A DNA stretch of 64,000 bases from Propionibacteriaceae bacterium P6A17 (GTDB lineage: Bacteria > Actinomycetota > Actinomycetes > Propionibacteriales > Propionibacteriaceae). Numbering within the stretch: the stretch's first letter is position 1; each line of letters starts with the position of its first letter. The position numbers were made by a program, and so were the translations under genes. Positions 15,391 through 23,851 of the stretch are shown here, one piece after another. The stretch is from NCBI GenBank assembly GCA_000619965.1, contig JHVD01000009.1:1-64000 (forward strand), in the 5' to 3' direction. Below the pieces are notes generated by a model. It was given only the letters and a program-made list of their open reading frames with translations. It made no database searches and was not told the origin of the DNA.

Positions 15391-16353
15391 CTACAGCAGC
15401 TCGGCCAGCCGCGCGACGCCAGCCGCGCCCATCACCGATCCGGCCAGCAGCGGCAGCTGTTCGACGGCAGCCTCCGGCACTGCGCGGTGGAGGGCGGCCA
15501 ATTGTTCGTCTTCCAGACGCCGTTTGTCGGCCAGCCATTGGCCGGCGTCGGCGGGGGAGCGGCGATTCACCACGAGCGCGGCGAGGTCGATGCCCAAGCG
15601 CTCGAGTTCGCCGGCGAGCGCCAGCGACTCCGCCACCGGCATCGGCTCCGCGATCGTGACCAGCACGAACGCACTCGACGTCGGATCCGCGATCTGGTCG
15701 CGCAGCGTCGCGAACCGCTCCCGGCGCCGGATGAGGGTGCGCCGCAGCCGGGCGTCGCGGTCCCCGGCGGCCACCTCGCGCCCGGTCACCAGCGACGACA
15801 TCGCTGCGGAGAACCGCTCCGAGCGGTCGCGGTTGCGCAGCAGCGACTCCGCCCAGCCGGTGAGCTGCTCGGGCAGAGCAAGCAGGCGCAGCGTGTGCCC
15901 AGTCGGTGCGGTGTCGTAGATGACGAGGTCATAGTCGTCGCGGCCGAGCGCAGCAGTCTCCGCGACGCGCTCCAGCACCGCCGACTCGTGGCTGCCCGGC
16001 GACGTCCGCGCCAGCTCCAGATGCCGCCGCGCCGGAGCGTGCAGGCGCTCGGGAAGCATCTCCATCATCAGATCATGCACGGCAGCCAGGTGGCGCTCGA
16101 CGGTGCGCTCTGGGTCGACCTCCACCCCGTCGACGAGCCCTCGGCCCGCGTCGAGCAGCCGCACGGGTTCGTCGCCGAGCGTGCATCCCCAGAGGTGGCC
16201 CAGGTTGTGGGCCGGGTCGGTGGACACGAGCAGCACCCGCGCCCCCTGCTGGGCTCGGGCATGCGCGAGCGCCGCGCTGACCGACGTCTTCCCGACGCCG
16301 CCCTTGCCGCCGACGAAGATCAGTCGACGTCCGACGATGCGTTCTAGCAACAT
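15391..16353 (-). CDS. ArsA/GET3-like P-loop ATPase
   Basis: The protein has 320 residues with the deviant Walker A FVGGKGGVGKTSVSAALAHA (about 13-32), the switch STDPAHNLGHLWG, and DLVIYDTAPTGHTLRLLALP, all hallmarks of the ArsA/Get3 anion-transporter ATPase family. No arsB, arsR or arsC operon surrounds it, so a role in arsenite export is not supported. It is the last gene of cstA-cory-CC-star-arsA, with a 10-nt overlap with the preceding gene. Family known; the role here (membrane-protein targeting or transporter support) is inference. Confidence 0.88.
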   Translation of the reverse strand: MLLERIVGRRLIFVGGKGGVGKTSVSAALAHARAQQGARVLLVSTDPAHNLGHLWGCTLGDEPVRLLDAGRGLVDGVEVDPERTVERHLAAVHDLMMEMLPERLHAPARRHLELARTSPGSHESAVLERVAETAALGRDDYDLVIYDTAPTGHTLRLLALPEQLTGWAESLLRNRDRSERFSAAMSSLVTGREVAAGDRDARLRRTLIRRRERFATLRDQIADPTSSAFVLVTIAEPMPVAESLALAGELERLGIDLAALVVNRRSPADAGQWLADKRRLEDEQLAALHRAVPEAAVEQLPLLAGSVMGAAGVARLAELL

Positions 16354-16640
16354 GGCATGTGATCCAAGGGTGAGCGTGGCATGCCCATGCGTCGGTGCCA
16401 CTGGTGGAAATCGTCGAACAAGTAGGGCATGAGTTCGGCGGTGTAGTACGCGGCCGGGTCGGGCACGCCCAAGGCCTCGCCGAGCACGACGAGCGTGAAG
16501 AAGTCGTCCTCGTCGCGCTTCTCGCGGGCCAGCATCTGCCGGTAGGGGCCGGCGTAGTAGATCTCGAGTTGCCTCGAGAACGCGCCGAGGCGGTGGGAGG
16601 CCCGCCCCCACCACCCCGGCGCGCGGTCGTCGTCGGACAA
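16344..16640 (-). CDS. cory-CC-star protein
   Basis: A small protein of 98 residues ending in the diagnostic Cys-Cys-stop (SPLDHMPCC). Typical family blocks are present: REKRDEDDFFTLVVLGEALG (about 41-60), AAYYTAELMPYLFDDFHQWH and RRMGMPRSPLD. It has no signal peptide and no clear membrane segment. The start is TTG at 16638-16640, directly abutting the TAG stop of cstA (16641-16643), with GGGAG as ribosome-binding site. It overlaps the ArsA-like gene. The position after cstA and the terminal CC recall the small YbdD/YjiX (DUF466) partners of CstA transporters, which also end in CC. Confidence 0.88.
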   Translation of the reverse strand: MSDDDRAPGWWGRASHRLGAFSRQLEIYYAGPYRQMLAREKRDEDDFFTLVVLGEALGVPDPAAYYTAELMPYLFDDFHQWHRRMGMPRSPLDHMPCC

Positions 16641-18368
16641 CTACACGAGCTCCCGCTCGGCCTCGAGCAGCTCGTCGGCATTCTCCGGCTCCGGCGGCTC
16701 CGTGGCCGCCTTGCGCATGTGGATCACGGCCTCCACCGCCACCCAGATCGAGCACACGATGATGACCAGATCGACGGCGAACAGCAGCCACTGCGGCTTC
16801 TCCGGGTTGGTGAAGCTGACCGCCTGCTGGATCGCAGCCCAGAAGGACATGACGAACAGGAACAGCAGCGGTAGGATCGCCGGCAGCGGGTTGCGGCGCT
16901 TGCGGATCAACATGACCGAGATGATCGACAGCGTCAGGGCCGCCAAGAGCTGGTTCGACGTGCCGAACAACGGCCAGATGAGCAGGCCGCCGGAGCCGTC
17001 GCCGCCCTGCGAGAACGTCATCGCCAGGCCGATGACCACGACGACGAGCGTGGCAACCAGCTTGTTGACCTTGAGGCCGGCGCGGTTGCCCGCCTCCTGC
17101 ACGACGAAGCGCATGAGGCGCATGCCGGTATCCATCGTCGTCGCCGCGAACAGCACCGCCATGGTGGCCAGCACCGTGGCCGACAACGACTGCGGCAGGC
17201 CGATGCCCTGCTCCATGAGATTGCCGCCACCCTCGACGAAGGCCTTCACGCCGCCCTTGCCGAACGCGTCGTAGACCTCCTCCCAATGCGCCAGGGTGCC
17301 GAAACCGCCAGCGACCGCAAGGATCGTGCCCAGCGACAGGAGACCCTCGCCGATGGCACCGAAGTAGCCGACGAAGCGGGCGTCGGTCTCCTTGTCGAGC
17401 TGCTTCGAGCTGGTCCCGGAGGCGACGACGCCGTGGAAGCCGGAGATGGCGCCACAAGCGATCGTCACGAACAGCAGCGGGAAGATGCTCGGGGTGCCCT
17501 CGGGGAGGTTGGTGTTGATCATCGGCGCAACGATCTGCGCCGCGTCGCCGCCGAGGATCGTCGCCATGATGACCGAGCCATACAGCAGCGCCAGACCGAC
17601 GAAGAGCTGCACGCCGTTGATGTAGTCGCGCGGCTGCAGCAGAATCCACACGGGCAGCAGCGACGCGATCGCGCCGTAGACGAACAGGACGAGGATCCAG
17701 AACGCGGCCGGGCCGATGCCGAGGAAGTTCTCGGGCAGCACCACCGGCACGCGGTCGCCGAGCACGATGAGCGCGTAGAGCGTCACGACGCCGACCACCG
17801 TCACCGGCAGCAGCGGCAGCTTCAGACGGTAGATGGCGATGCCGACGAGCAGCGCCACCACGATCGCGCCCCAGGTGGGGATGACCGAGCTGGGGGTGCC
17901 GATCAGTAGGCCCGTGATGACGACCGCGAACGCGGTGACCACCATCAGCAGCAGCAGGAAGATGACGACGAGGAACAGGTTGGAGCCGCGCTTGCCGATG
18001 TAGCGCTCCGAGAGCGCACCGACCGATTGGCCCTTGTTGCGCTGTGAAGCCCACAGCGCGCCCAGGTCGTGCATGCCCGCGAAGAACACGGTGCCGAGCG
18101 TCACCCACAGGAAGGCGGGCAGCCATCCCCAGATGATCGCGACCGCGGGCCCGACGATCGGGGCGGCGCCGGCGACGGACGTGAAGTGGTGTCCCCACAG
18201 GATGAACTTGTTGGTGGGGACGTAGTCGACGTCGTCGCGCATGGTGTGGGCGGGGGTCTTGAAGTCGTCATCGAGCTTCAGCACACGATTGGCGAGGTAC
18301 TTCGAGTAGACGAGGTAGCCGAGCGCCATGATTGCGAGGCCGATGACCATGAGCACGAGGGAACTCAT
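16641..18368 (-). CDS. cstA: Carbon starvation protein A (CstA-type transporter)
   Basis: An inner-membrane protein of 575 residues with roughly 16-18 hydrophobic segments. It carries the family landmarks VDYVPTNKFILWGHHFTSVA (about 49-68), AGAAPIVGPAVAIIWGWLPA and GTVFFAGMHDLGALWASQRN, later GFHGVVASGTSSKQL. Relatives import pyruvate or peptides. It is the first gene of an operon with a cory-CC-star protein and an ArsA-like ATPase. The start ATG 18368 follows CGGAGA. A short inverted repeat at 18391-18404 just upstream may bind a regulator. Confidence 0.96.
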   Translation of the reverse strand: MSSLVLMVIGLAIMALGYLVYSKYLANRVLKLDDDFKTPAHTMRDDVDYVPTNKFILWGHHFTSVAGAAPIVGPAVAIIWGWLPAFLWVTLGTVFFAGMHDLGALWASQRNKGQSVGALSERYIGKRGSNLFLVVIFLLLLMVVTAFAVVITGLLIGTPSSVIPTWGAIVVALLVGIAIYRLKLPLLPVTVVGVVTLYALIVLGDRVPVVLPENFLGIGPAAFWILVLFVYGAIASLLPVWILLQPRDYINGVQLFVGLALLYGSVIMATILGGDAAQIVAPMINTNLPEGTPSIFPLLFVTIACGAISGFHGVVASGTSSKQLDKETDARFVGYFGAIGEGLLSLGTILAVAGGFGTLAHWEEVYDAFGKGGVKAFVEGGGNLMEQGIGLPQSLSATVLATMAVLFAATTMDTGMRLMRFVVQEAGNRAGLKVNKLVATLVVVVIGLAMTFSQGGDGSGGLLIWPLFGTSNQLLAALTLSIISVMLIRKRRNPLPAILPLLFLFVMSFWAAIQQAVSFTNPEKPQWLLFAVDLVIIVCSIWVAVEAVIHMRKAATEPPEPENADELLEAERELV

Positions 18369-18390
18369 CGCAGGGGTCTCCGTTCTTGAC

Positions 18391-18404
18391 TTGCATCATT
18401 GCAA
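18391..18404. promoter_or_regulatory. Candidate operator upstream of cstA
   Basis: TTGCATCATTGCAA has inverted arms TTGCA/TGCAA around a 4-nt spacer, 23-36 nt before the cstA start. It resembles a small dyad operator (for example GntR or LacI type). No regulator gene is adjacent. Confidence 0.35.
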
Positions 18405-18574
18405 TGCCTGCTCAAGGTAACAGCTTCTGGTCCCCGACGGAACCCCTCGGCACCTTCGGGGCTTGCGGCAATGCTCCCAACTCGATTGCGTCGCCTGGAC
18501 TGCACGCGCAGGGGACAAGCCCGGCGCGGTCGCAGTAAGGTGGCCTCAGCACGCTCGTTCCAAAGGAGACCCCC

Positions 18575-20035
18575 TTGACCGATCTGGCACCCGTGGCCGC
18601 AGTCGTCGTGCTCGCGGCAGGCGGCGGCACCCGAATGAAGTCGAAGAAGGCGAAGGTCCTGCACGAGGTGGCGGGCAAGTCGATGCTGAGCTACGCGGTT
18701 TCCGCGGCCTCGGCGCTCGTCCCGGACCATCTCGTCGTCGTGGTGGGCCACCTACGGGACCAGGTGGAGGCGGAGCTCGAACGCCTCGACGAGTCCGTCA
18801 CCTCGCAGGTGCAGGAGGAGCAGCGCGGCACCGGGCACGCGGTCTGGTGCGGCCTGCGCGGGCTCGAGGACCTGGAGGGCGACGTCGTCGTCACCTACGC
18901 GGACGTCCCCATGCTCACCGGCGACACGCTGCGGCAGCTCGTCGCCGTCCACCGCGCCAAGGGCAACGCGATCACCGTCATGACCGCCAACGTGACCGAC
19001 CCGACGGGCTATGGCCGGATCCTGCGCGACGGCGACCAGGTGCGCGGCATCGTCGAGCACAAGGACGCCACCGACGAGCAACTCGCCATCCGGGAGATCA
19101 ACTCCGGCATCTACGTCTTCGACGCGGCCACGCTGCGCGCCGGCCTGGACAACCTCTCCACCGACAACGCCCAGGGCGAGCTGTACCTCACCGACGTGCT
19201 CACCCACGCGGGCGCCAACGGCGGCCAGGTCGGTGCCTACGTCACCGACGACCTGTGGCAGACCGAGGGCGTCAACGACCGCATCCAGCTGGCCCGCATG
19301 AATGCCGAGATGAACCGTCGCATCCTCGACGAGTGGATGCGTCAAGGAGTCACCATCGTCGACCCCACCTCGACGTGGATCGACGTCGACGTCGACCTCG
19401 CGCCCGACGTGCTGCTGCACCCCGGCACGATCCTCCAGGGCGCGACGACGATCGGCGAGGGAGCCATCATCGGCCCGTCCACGACGCTCATGGACGTCGA
19501 GGTGGGCGCGGGCGCCGAGGTGATCCGCACGCACGGCTCCTTCGCCGTCATCGGCGAGGGCGCCTCCGTCGGACCGTTCAGCTACCTGCGTCCCGGCACC
19601 GAGCTCGGCGCGGGCGGCAAGATCGGCGCCTTCGTCGAGACCAAGAACGCGAAGATCGCCGAGGGCGCGAAGGTGCCCCACCTCACCTACTGCGGCGACG
19701 CGGTGATCGACGAGGGCGCCAACATCGGCGCGGGCACGATCTTCGCCAACTACGACGGCCAGCGGAAGGCGACGTCGCACGTCGGCCGCAACGCGTTCGT
19801 CGGCTCCAACTCCGTGATCGTCTCCCCGGTGGACATCGGCCCGGGCGCCTTCGTTGCCGCAGGCTCCGCCGTCACCGAGGACGTACCCGCTGGTGCGCTC
19901 GCCGTCGCGCGCGGCCGCCAGCACAACTCCGAAGGCTGGGCGGCCAGGCGCCGCCCTGATTCAAAGTGGGACAAGGCTGCTGCGGCGCACGACGGTTCCA
20001 TCCACCCCAAGGTCGCCGCGTCGAGGGAGAACTGA
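18575..20035 (+). CDS. glmU: Bifunctional UDP-N-acetylglucosamine pyrophosphorylase / glucosamine-1-phosphate N-acetyltransferase
   Basis: The protein has 486 residues. The N-terminal uridyltransferase has VVVLAAGGGTRMKSKKAKVL (about 10-29), then GTGHAVWCG and TYADVPMLTGDT. The C-terminal left-handed beta-helix acetyltransferase shows hexapeptide repeats and SYLRPGTELGAGGKIGAFVE, with IGAGTIFANYDGQRK. It makes UDP-GlcNAc for peptidoglycan. TTG 18575 is the start: it follows AAAGGAG at 18562-18568, and no ATG fits the family N-terminus. prs follows after 4 nt. Confidence 0.97.
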   Translation: MTDLAPVAAVVVLAAGGGTRMKSKKAKVLHEVAGKSMLSYAVSAASALVPDHLVVVVGHLRDQVEAELERLDESVTSQVQEEQRGTGHAVWCGLRGLEDLEGDVVVTYADVPMLTGDTLRQLVAVHRAKGNAITVMTANVTDPTGYGRILRDGDQVRGIVEHKDATDEQLAIREINSGIYVFDAATLRAGLDNLSTDNAQGELYLTDVLTHAGANGGQVGAYVTDDLWQTEGVNDRIQLARMNAEMNRRILDEWMRQGVTIVDPTSTWIDVDVDLAPDVLLHPGTILQGATTIGEGAIIGPSTTLMDVEVGAGAEVIRTHGSFAVIGEGASVGPFSYLRPGTELGAGGKIGAFVETKNAKIAEGAKVPHLTYCGDAVIDEGANIGAGTIFANYDGQRKATSHVGRNAFVGSNSVIVSPVDIGPGAFVAAGSAVTEDVPAGALAVARGRQHNSEGWAARRRPDSKWDKAAAAHDGSIHPKVAASREN

Positions 20036-20039
20036 AGCC

Positions 20040-21017
20040 ATGCAGGATGCGTTTGCATCGAACAACAAGCACCTGATGCTCTTCTCGGGGCGTGCCTTCC
20101 CCGAGCTCGCGCAGGAAGTGGCCGAGCTGATGGAGCAGGAGCTGGTGCCCACGCGCGCCGTCACGTATGCCAACTCGGAGATCTACGTGCGCTTCCAGGA
20201 GTCGGTGCGCGGCTGTGACGCCTTCGTCATCCAGTCGCACACCGCGCCCGTCAACGAGTGGCTCATGGAGCAGCTCATCATGGTCGACGCCCTGAAGCGC
20301 GCCTCCGCGAAACGCATCACCGTCGTCGCACCCTTCTACCCCTACGCCCGCCAGGACAAGAAGCACCTCGGCCGGGAGCCCATCTCGGCGCGGCTGGTCG
20401 CCGACCTGTTCAAGGCCGCCGGCGCCGACCGCATCATGTCGGTCGACCTCCACGCCGCGCAGATCCAGGGCTTCTTCGACGGTCCCGTCGACCACCTGTG
20501 GGGCCTGCCGGTGCTGTCTGCCTATGTGAAGAACAAGTACGGCGACGAGGACCTCGCCGTGGTCTCGCCCGACGCAGGCCGCGTGCGGCTCGCCGACATG
20601 TGGACCGACAAGCTGGGGGCCCCGCTGGCGATCATCCACAAGCGCCGCGACCCCAACAAGGCCAACACGGTCGCCGTGCACGAGGTGGTCGGTGAGGTGG
20701 AGGGCAAGACCTGCATCCTCGTCGACGACATGATCGACACGGCCGGCACCATCGCCCAGGCCGCCATCGCGCTGAAGGAGCGCGGGGCGAAGCGCGTCAT
20801 CGCCGCGGCGACGCACGCGATCTTCTCCGACCCGGCTCGGCAGCGGCTCAACGACTCCGGCATGACGGAGATCATCGTCACCAACACCCTGCCCATCCAG
20901 AATGCCGAGGAGATCAACAACCTCACGGTCCTCTCGATCGCCCCGCTGCTGGCGCAGGCCATCCACGAGGTGTTCATGGACGGCTCGGTGACAAGCCTGT
21001 TCGACGGTCAGGCCTGA
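20040..21017 (+). CDS. prs: Ribose-phosphate pyrophosphokinase
   Basis: The protein has 325 residues and makes PRPP from ribose 5-phosphate and ATP. Seen in order: FSGRAFPELAQEVAE (about 15-29), NSEIYVRFQESVRGCD, APFYPYARQDKKHLGREPIS, VDLHAAQIQGFFDGPVDHL, the catalytic loop KRRDPNKANT and the PRPP-binding CILVDDMIDTAGT. ATG 20040 lies just after the glmU stop. In many actinobacteria glmU-prs continues directly into rplY-pth; here about 5.4 kb of other genes intervene. Confidence 0.97.
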   Translation: MQDAFASNNKHLMLFSGRAFPELAQEVAELMEQELVPTRAVTYANSEIYVRFQESVRGCDAFVIQSHTAPVNEWLMEQLIMVDALKRASAKRITVVAPFYPYARQDKKHLGREPISARLVADLFKAAGADRIMSVDLHAAQIQGFFDGPVDHLWGLPVLSAYVKNKYGDEDLAVVSPDAGRVRLADMWTDKLGAPLAIIHKRRDPNKANTVAVHEVVGEVEGKTCILVDDMIDTAGTIAQAAIALKERGAKRVIAAATHAIFSDPARQRLNDSGMTEIIVTNTLPIQNAEEINNLTVLSIAPLLAQAIHEVFMDGSVTSLFDGQA

Positions 21018-21019
21018 CG

Positions 21020-21394
21020 TTGGCCGCACCTGTGCCCAGGTGGGCGCGGATCGGTCTCGTGTTCGTCGGCGGCGCCGTCGGCACCGGCCTGCGGCACCTC
21101 GTCGGGCTGCTCGCCGACGGGCACCCCGGCGGCACACTGGCCTGCAACCTGCTGGGCGCCTTCGCGCTCGGGTTCCTGCTCGCCCGGCTCGGTCGGGCGG
21201 CCGGCGCCCGCGCCGCATCGGCGAGGCTGCTCGTCGGCACGGGGCTGCTGGGCTCGTTCACGACGTACTCGGGCCTCGTCGCAGCCATCGCGACGGGTCC
21301 CGTCGCCTTCGCGTGGCCTGCGGCGGTGCTCTCGCTGGGGCTGGGCGTGCCACTCGCGTGGGCGGGGCTGCGGATCGGAGCACGGCGTGCGTGA
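21020..21394 (+). CDS. crcB: Fluoride efflux channel subunit CrcB (first of a pair)
   Basis: The protein has 124 residues and four membrane segments. GGAVGTGLRHLVG (about 17-29), the NLLGAFALGFLLA segment and GTGLLGSFTTYSG, the Phe-box/Na-site region, identify a Fluc/CrcB channel that expels fluoride. The start is probably TTG 21020, 2 nt after the prs stop, which implies transcription from the glmU-prs operon. It overlaps the second crcB gene. Paired, non-identical CrcB genes are usual in actinobacteria. Confidence 0.92.
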   Translation: MAAPVPRWARIGLVFVGGAVGTGLRHLVGLLADGHPGGTLACNLLGAFALGFLLARLGRAAGARAASARLLVGTGLLGSFTTYSGLVAAIATGPVAFAWPAAVLSLGLGVPLAWAGLRIGARRA

Positions 21395-21752
21395 CCTGCT
21401 GCTGGTGATGCTCGCCGGAGGCGTCGGCGCGACGATGCGGCTGCTCGTCGACGAAGCGTTCGCCCGCGCCAACGCACGCTTTCCCGTCGGGATCCTGGTG
21501 GTCAACGTGCTGGGTTCCGCGCTGCTGGGGGCAGTCGTCGGGTGGGGCGCTGCGGGGGTCCTGGCTCAGCGCTGGCAGCTCGTGCTCGGCGTCGGAGTGT
21601 GTGGAGGGTTCACGACCTTCTCGACGGCGGCCGTCGACGCCGCCCGCATGGCGCGGGCCGGCAGGCGGGTGGCCGTCGCCGTGCAATGGCTGGGTGGCTT
21701 CGGTATCTGCCTGCTGGCGGCGTGGCTGGGCCACGAGGCCGCCCGCGGCTGA
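21387..21752 (+). CDS. crcB: Fluoride efflux channel subunit CrcB (second of a pair)
   Basis: The protein has 121 residues and four membrane segments. LAGGVGATMRLLVDEAF (about 9-25), VVNVLGSALLGAVVG and GVCGGFTTFSTAAVDAARM give the family signature. GTG 21387 lies within the end of the first crcB (8-nt overlap), so the two products are made together and probably form the dual-topology or heteromeric channel. No fluoride riboswitch was recognised in front of either gene. Confidence 0.93.
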   Translation: MRDLLLVMLAGGVGATMRLLVDEAFARANARFPVGILVVNVLGSALLGAVVGWGAAGVLAQRWQLVLGVGVCGGFTTFSTAAVDAARMARAGRRVAVAVQWLGGFGICLLAAWLGHEAARG

Positions 21753-21811
21753 TCGACGACTTCCGCCGGTATCTCGCACCGCCGGTTTCGGGCCGTTAGA
21801 CTGCGGGGATT

Positions 21812-22984
21812 GTGAACTCGTACTGGGGGTTGTTGAAGACCAAGGGCGTGGCCAGGATCATGGCATCGCAGCTCACTGCGCGCCTGCCCAGCGGCATGAT
21901 CGCGCTCGGTCTGCTGATCCACGTCGAGGGCATCTTCCACTCCTACGGTTCCGCGGGACTGGTGCTCGCGGCGACGTCGATCGGCCAGGCCATCGCGGGG
22001 CCGATCACGTCGCGGCTCATGGGCCGACTCGGCGCCCGGCGCGTGCTCATCGCCACCACGCTCGTCTGCGCGCTCTCGCTCGTCTGGCTGGCACTCGTGC
22101 ACATGCCCTTGTGGGGCTATATCGCGGTGGGGTTCCTCGGTGGCTTCAGTTTCCCGCCGGTGCAGCCGGCCGTGCGCACCATGTACCCGAAGCTCGTGGA
22201 GCCCGCCCGGTTGCCGCGGCTGTTCTCCCTCGACGCCTCGGCGCAGGAGCTCATCTGGGTGGGCGGGCCCCTGGTGATCACGCTCGTGGCCATGCAGATC
22301 TCGTCGGTGGCGGGGCTGCTGTTGTGCGCAAGCCTGCTCGTCGTCGGCGGCGCCTGGTTCATCGCCTCCCCGGAGCTGGGGGAGGTGAAGTTCGCGACGA
22401 GCACCGGCCGATTTGGCGCGGTGCTGGGCCGTGGGGCGGTGCTGCTCGCGGTCGTCACGGGCTTCCTCATGATCGGGTCGACCGCCGCGATCGAGGCGGC
22501 CGTCGTGCAGCGCTTCGGGGAGGGCGGGCTCCGGGCGGGCCTGATCCTCGGCGCGATGTCGCTCGCGTCCCTCGTCGCCGGCTTCCTGTTCGGGCATCGC
22601 GAGGGCGGTCGCGCGGTGCTGTCGCTGTGGATGTGCACCCTGATGGCCGGCTCCCTGGCCGCGACGATGGTGCAGTCCTTCCCGGGCACGCTCATCGCCA
22701 TCGGGTTCGCGGGCCTCGGGATGGCGCCAGCGCTGGCCATCATGTTCAGCCTGATCTCGTCGCGCGTGCAGTTCTCGGAGTCCGCGGAGGCCTACGGCTG
22801 GGCCAACACCGGCCAGCTCGTCGGCGCGGCCATCGGCTCCGCCGTCGCGGGCTTCCTGATCGACGCCCACGGCTCCAACGGAGGCTTCCTCACCGCGGCG
22901 ATGTTCGCGCTGCTCGCGGCGATCGTCCCGCTTGGATTCGTCCAGCTCCAGGAGGTGCGGGGGCGTCGTCGCCGGCGCGCCTGA
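21812..22984 (+). CDS. MFS transporter
   Basis: The protein has 390 residues and about 12 hydrophobic segments. The loop 2-3 motif appears as SRLMGRLGARRVLIA (about 69-83), followed by a proline-rich GFLGGFSFPPVQPAV. The typical N- and C-halves are joined near residue 190 (SPELGEVKF). It resembles small actinobacterial MFS proteins of unknown substrate. GTG 21812 is the start; TAGACT (21797-21802) is 9 nt upstream, so the mRNA may be nearly leaderless. Confidence 0.88.
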   Translation: MNSYWGLLKTKGVARIMASQLTARLPSGMIALGLLIHVEGIFHSYGSAGLVLAATSIGQAIAGPITSRLMGRLGARRVLIATTLVCALSLVWLALVHMPLWGYIAVGFLGGFSFPPVQPAVRTMYPKLVEPARLPRLFSLDASAQELIWVGGPLVITLVAMQISSVAGLLLCASLLVVGGAWFIASPELGEVKFATSTGRFGAVLGRGAVLLAVVTGFLMIGSTAAIEAAVVQRFGEGGLRAGLILGAMSLASLVAGFLFGHREGGRAVLSLWMCTLMAGSLAATMVQSFPGTLIAIGFAGLGMAPALAIMFSLISSRVQFSESAEAYGWANTGQLVGAAIGSAVAGFLIDAHGSNGGFLTAAMFALLAAIVPLGFVQLQEVRGRRRRRA

Positions 22985-23083
22985 CGCATCATCCCGCAGG
23001 CTGAGTCGGGCTGGGTCCCCCAGGAGGATCCGGCGGCCCTGCCGCCCCTCTAGACTCCTCAGCACAGCCGTGGAAGGAGCGCG

Positions 23084-23851
23084 ATGACGACGATCACCCG
23101 CCAGCCCGCAGCCGCGCCGGGCCCCGCGAACCAGCCGATCTGCGGAGCCCACGGGTTGACGAAGGTCTACGACACCGACGCCGGCCGCGTCGTCGCCGTC
23201 GACAACGTGAGCGTCGGCATCGCCCCCGGCAGCCTCACCGCGATCATGGGCCCGTCCGGCTCCGGCAAGTCGACGCTCTTGCACCTCCTCGCCGGCCTCG
23301 ACCGCGCCACCGCGGGCACCGCATTCGTCGGGCCGCACGTGTTCGCGCGCATGTCCGAGAGCCAGATCACCAAGGTGCGACGAGACCACCTCGGCTTCGT
23401 CTTCCAGCAGTTCAACCTGCTGCCCACCCTCAACGCCGAGCAGAACATCCGCCTCCCGCTCGAGCTGGCCGGAAGGAAGGCCGACGAGGAGTACTTCCGC
23501 TTCGTCGTGGACTCGCTGGGCATCGCCGACCGGCTCACGCACCGCCCCAGCCAGCTCTCCGGCGGCCAGCAGCAGCGCGTCGCCATCGCCCGCGCGCTCA
23601 TCACCCGGCCGCACGTCGTCTTCGCCGACGAACCCACCGGCTCCCTCGATTCCAAGGCCGGGCACGCGCTGCTCGGCTATCTCCAGCGCGCCGCCAGGGA
23701 CCACGGGCAGACCATCATCATGGTCACGCACGATCCGCTGGCCGTCGCGTACGCGTCGCGGGCGTTGATCCTGCTCGACGGGCGCATCGTCGACGACATC
23801 GCCTTCCCCTCGGCGCAGCAGGTGATGGCTCGCATGGCGGAGCTCACCTGA
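23084..23851 (+). CDS. ABC transporter ATP-binding protein (MacB/LolD type)
   Basis: The protein has 255 residues. Walker [10 protein letters not shown] (about 57-65), Q-loop [18 protein letters not shown], signature [15 protein letters not shown], Walker [15 protein letters not shown] and H-loop MVTHD are all intact. The subfamily drives FtsX-type permeases (macrolide, lipoprotein or antimicrobial peptide export). ATG 23084 follows a GGAAGGAG ribosome-binding site, with a TAGACT -10 at 23050. It overlaps the permease gene by one base. Confidence 0.96.
   Translation: MTTITRQPAAAPGPANQPICGAHGLTKVYDTDAGRVVAVDNVSVGIAPGSLTAIMGPSGSGKSTLLHLLAGLDRATAGTAFVGPHVFARMSESQITKVRRDHLGFVFQQFNLLPTLNAEQNIRLPLELAGRKADEEYFRFVVDSLGIADRLTHRPSQLSGGQQQRVAIARALITRPHVVFADEPTGSLDSKAGHALLGYLQRAARDHGQTIIMVTHDPLAVAYASRALILLDGRIVDDIAFPSAQQVMARMAELT

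Noticed and set aside
15391-16353. An arsenite-export operon
   Set aside because: The ArsA-like ATPase has no arsB, acr3 or arsR neighbour; the context is a CstA transporter. The ArsC-like gene at 60429 is 44 kb away.
20950-21020. Fluoride riboswitch upstream of crcB
   Set aside because: There is almost no non-coding sequence before the first crcB (2 nt after prs), so no aptamer fits.
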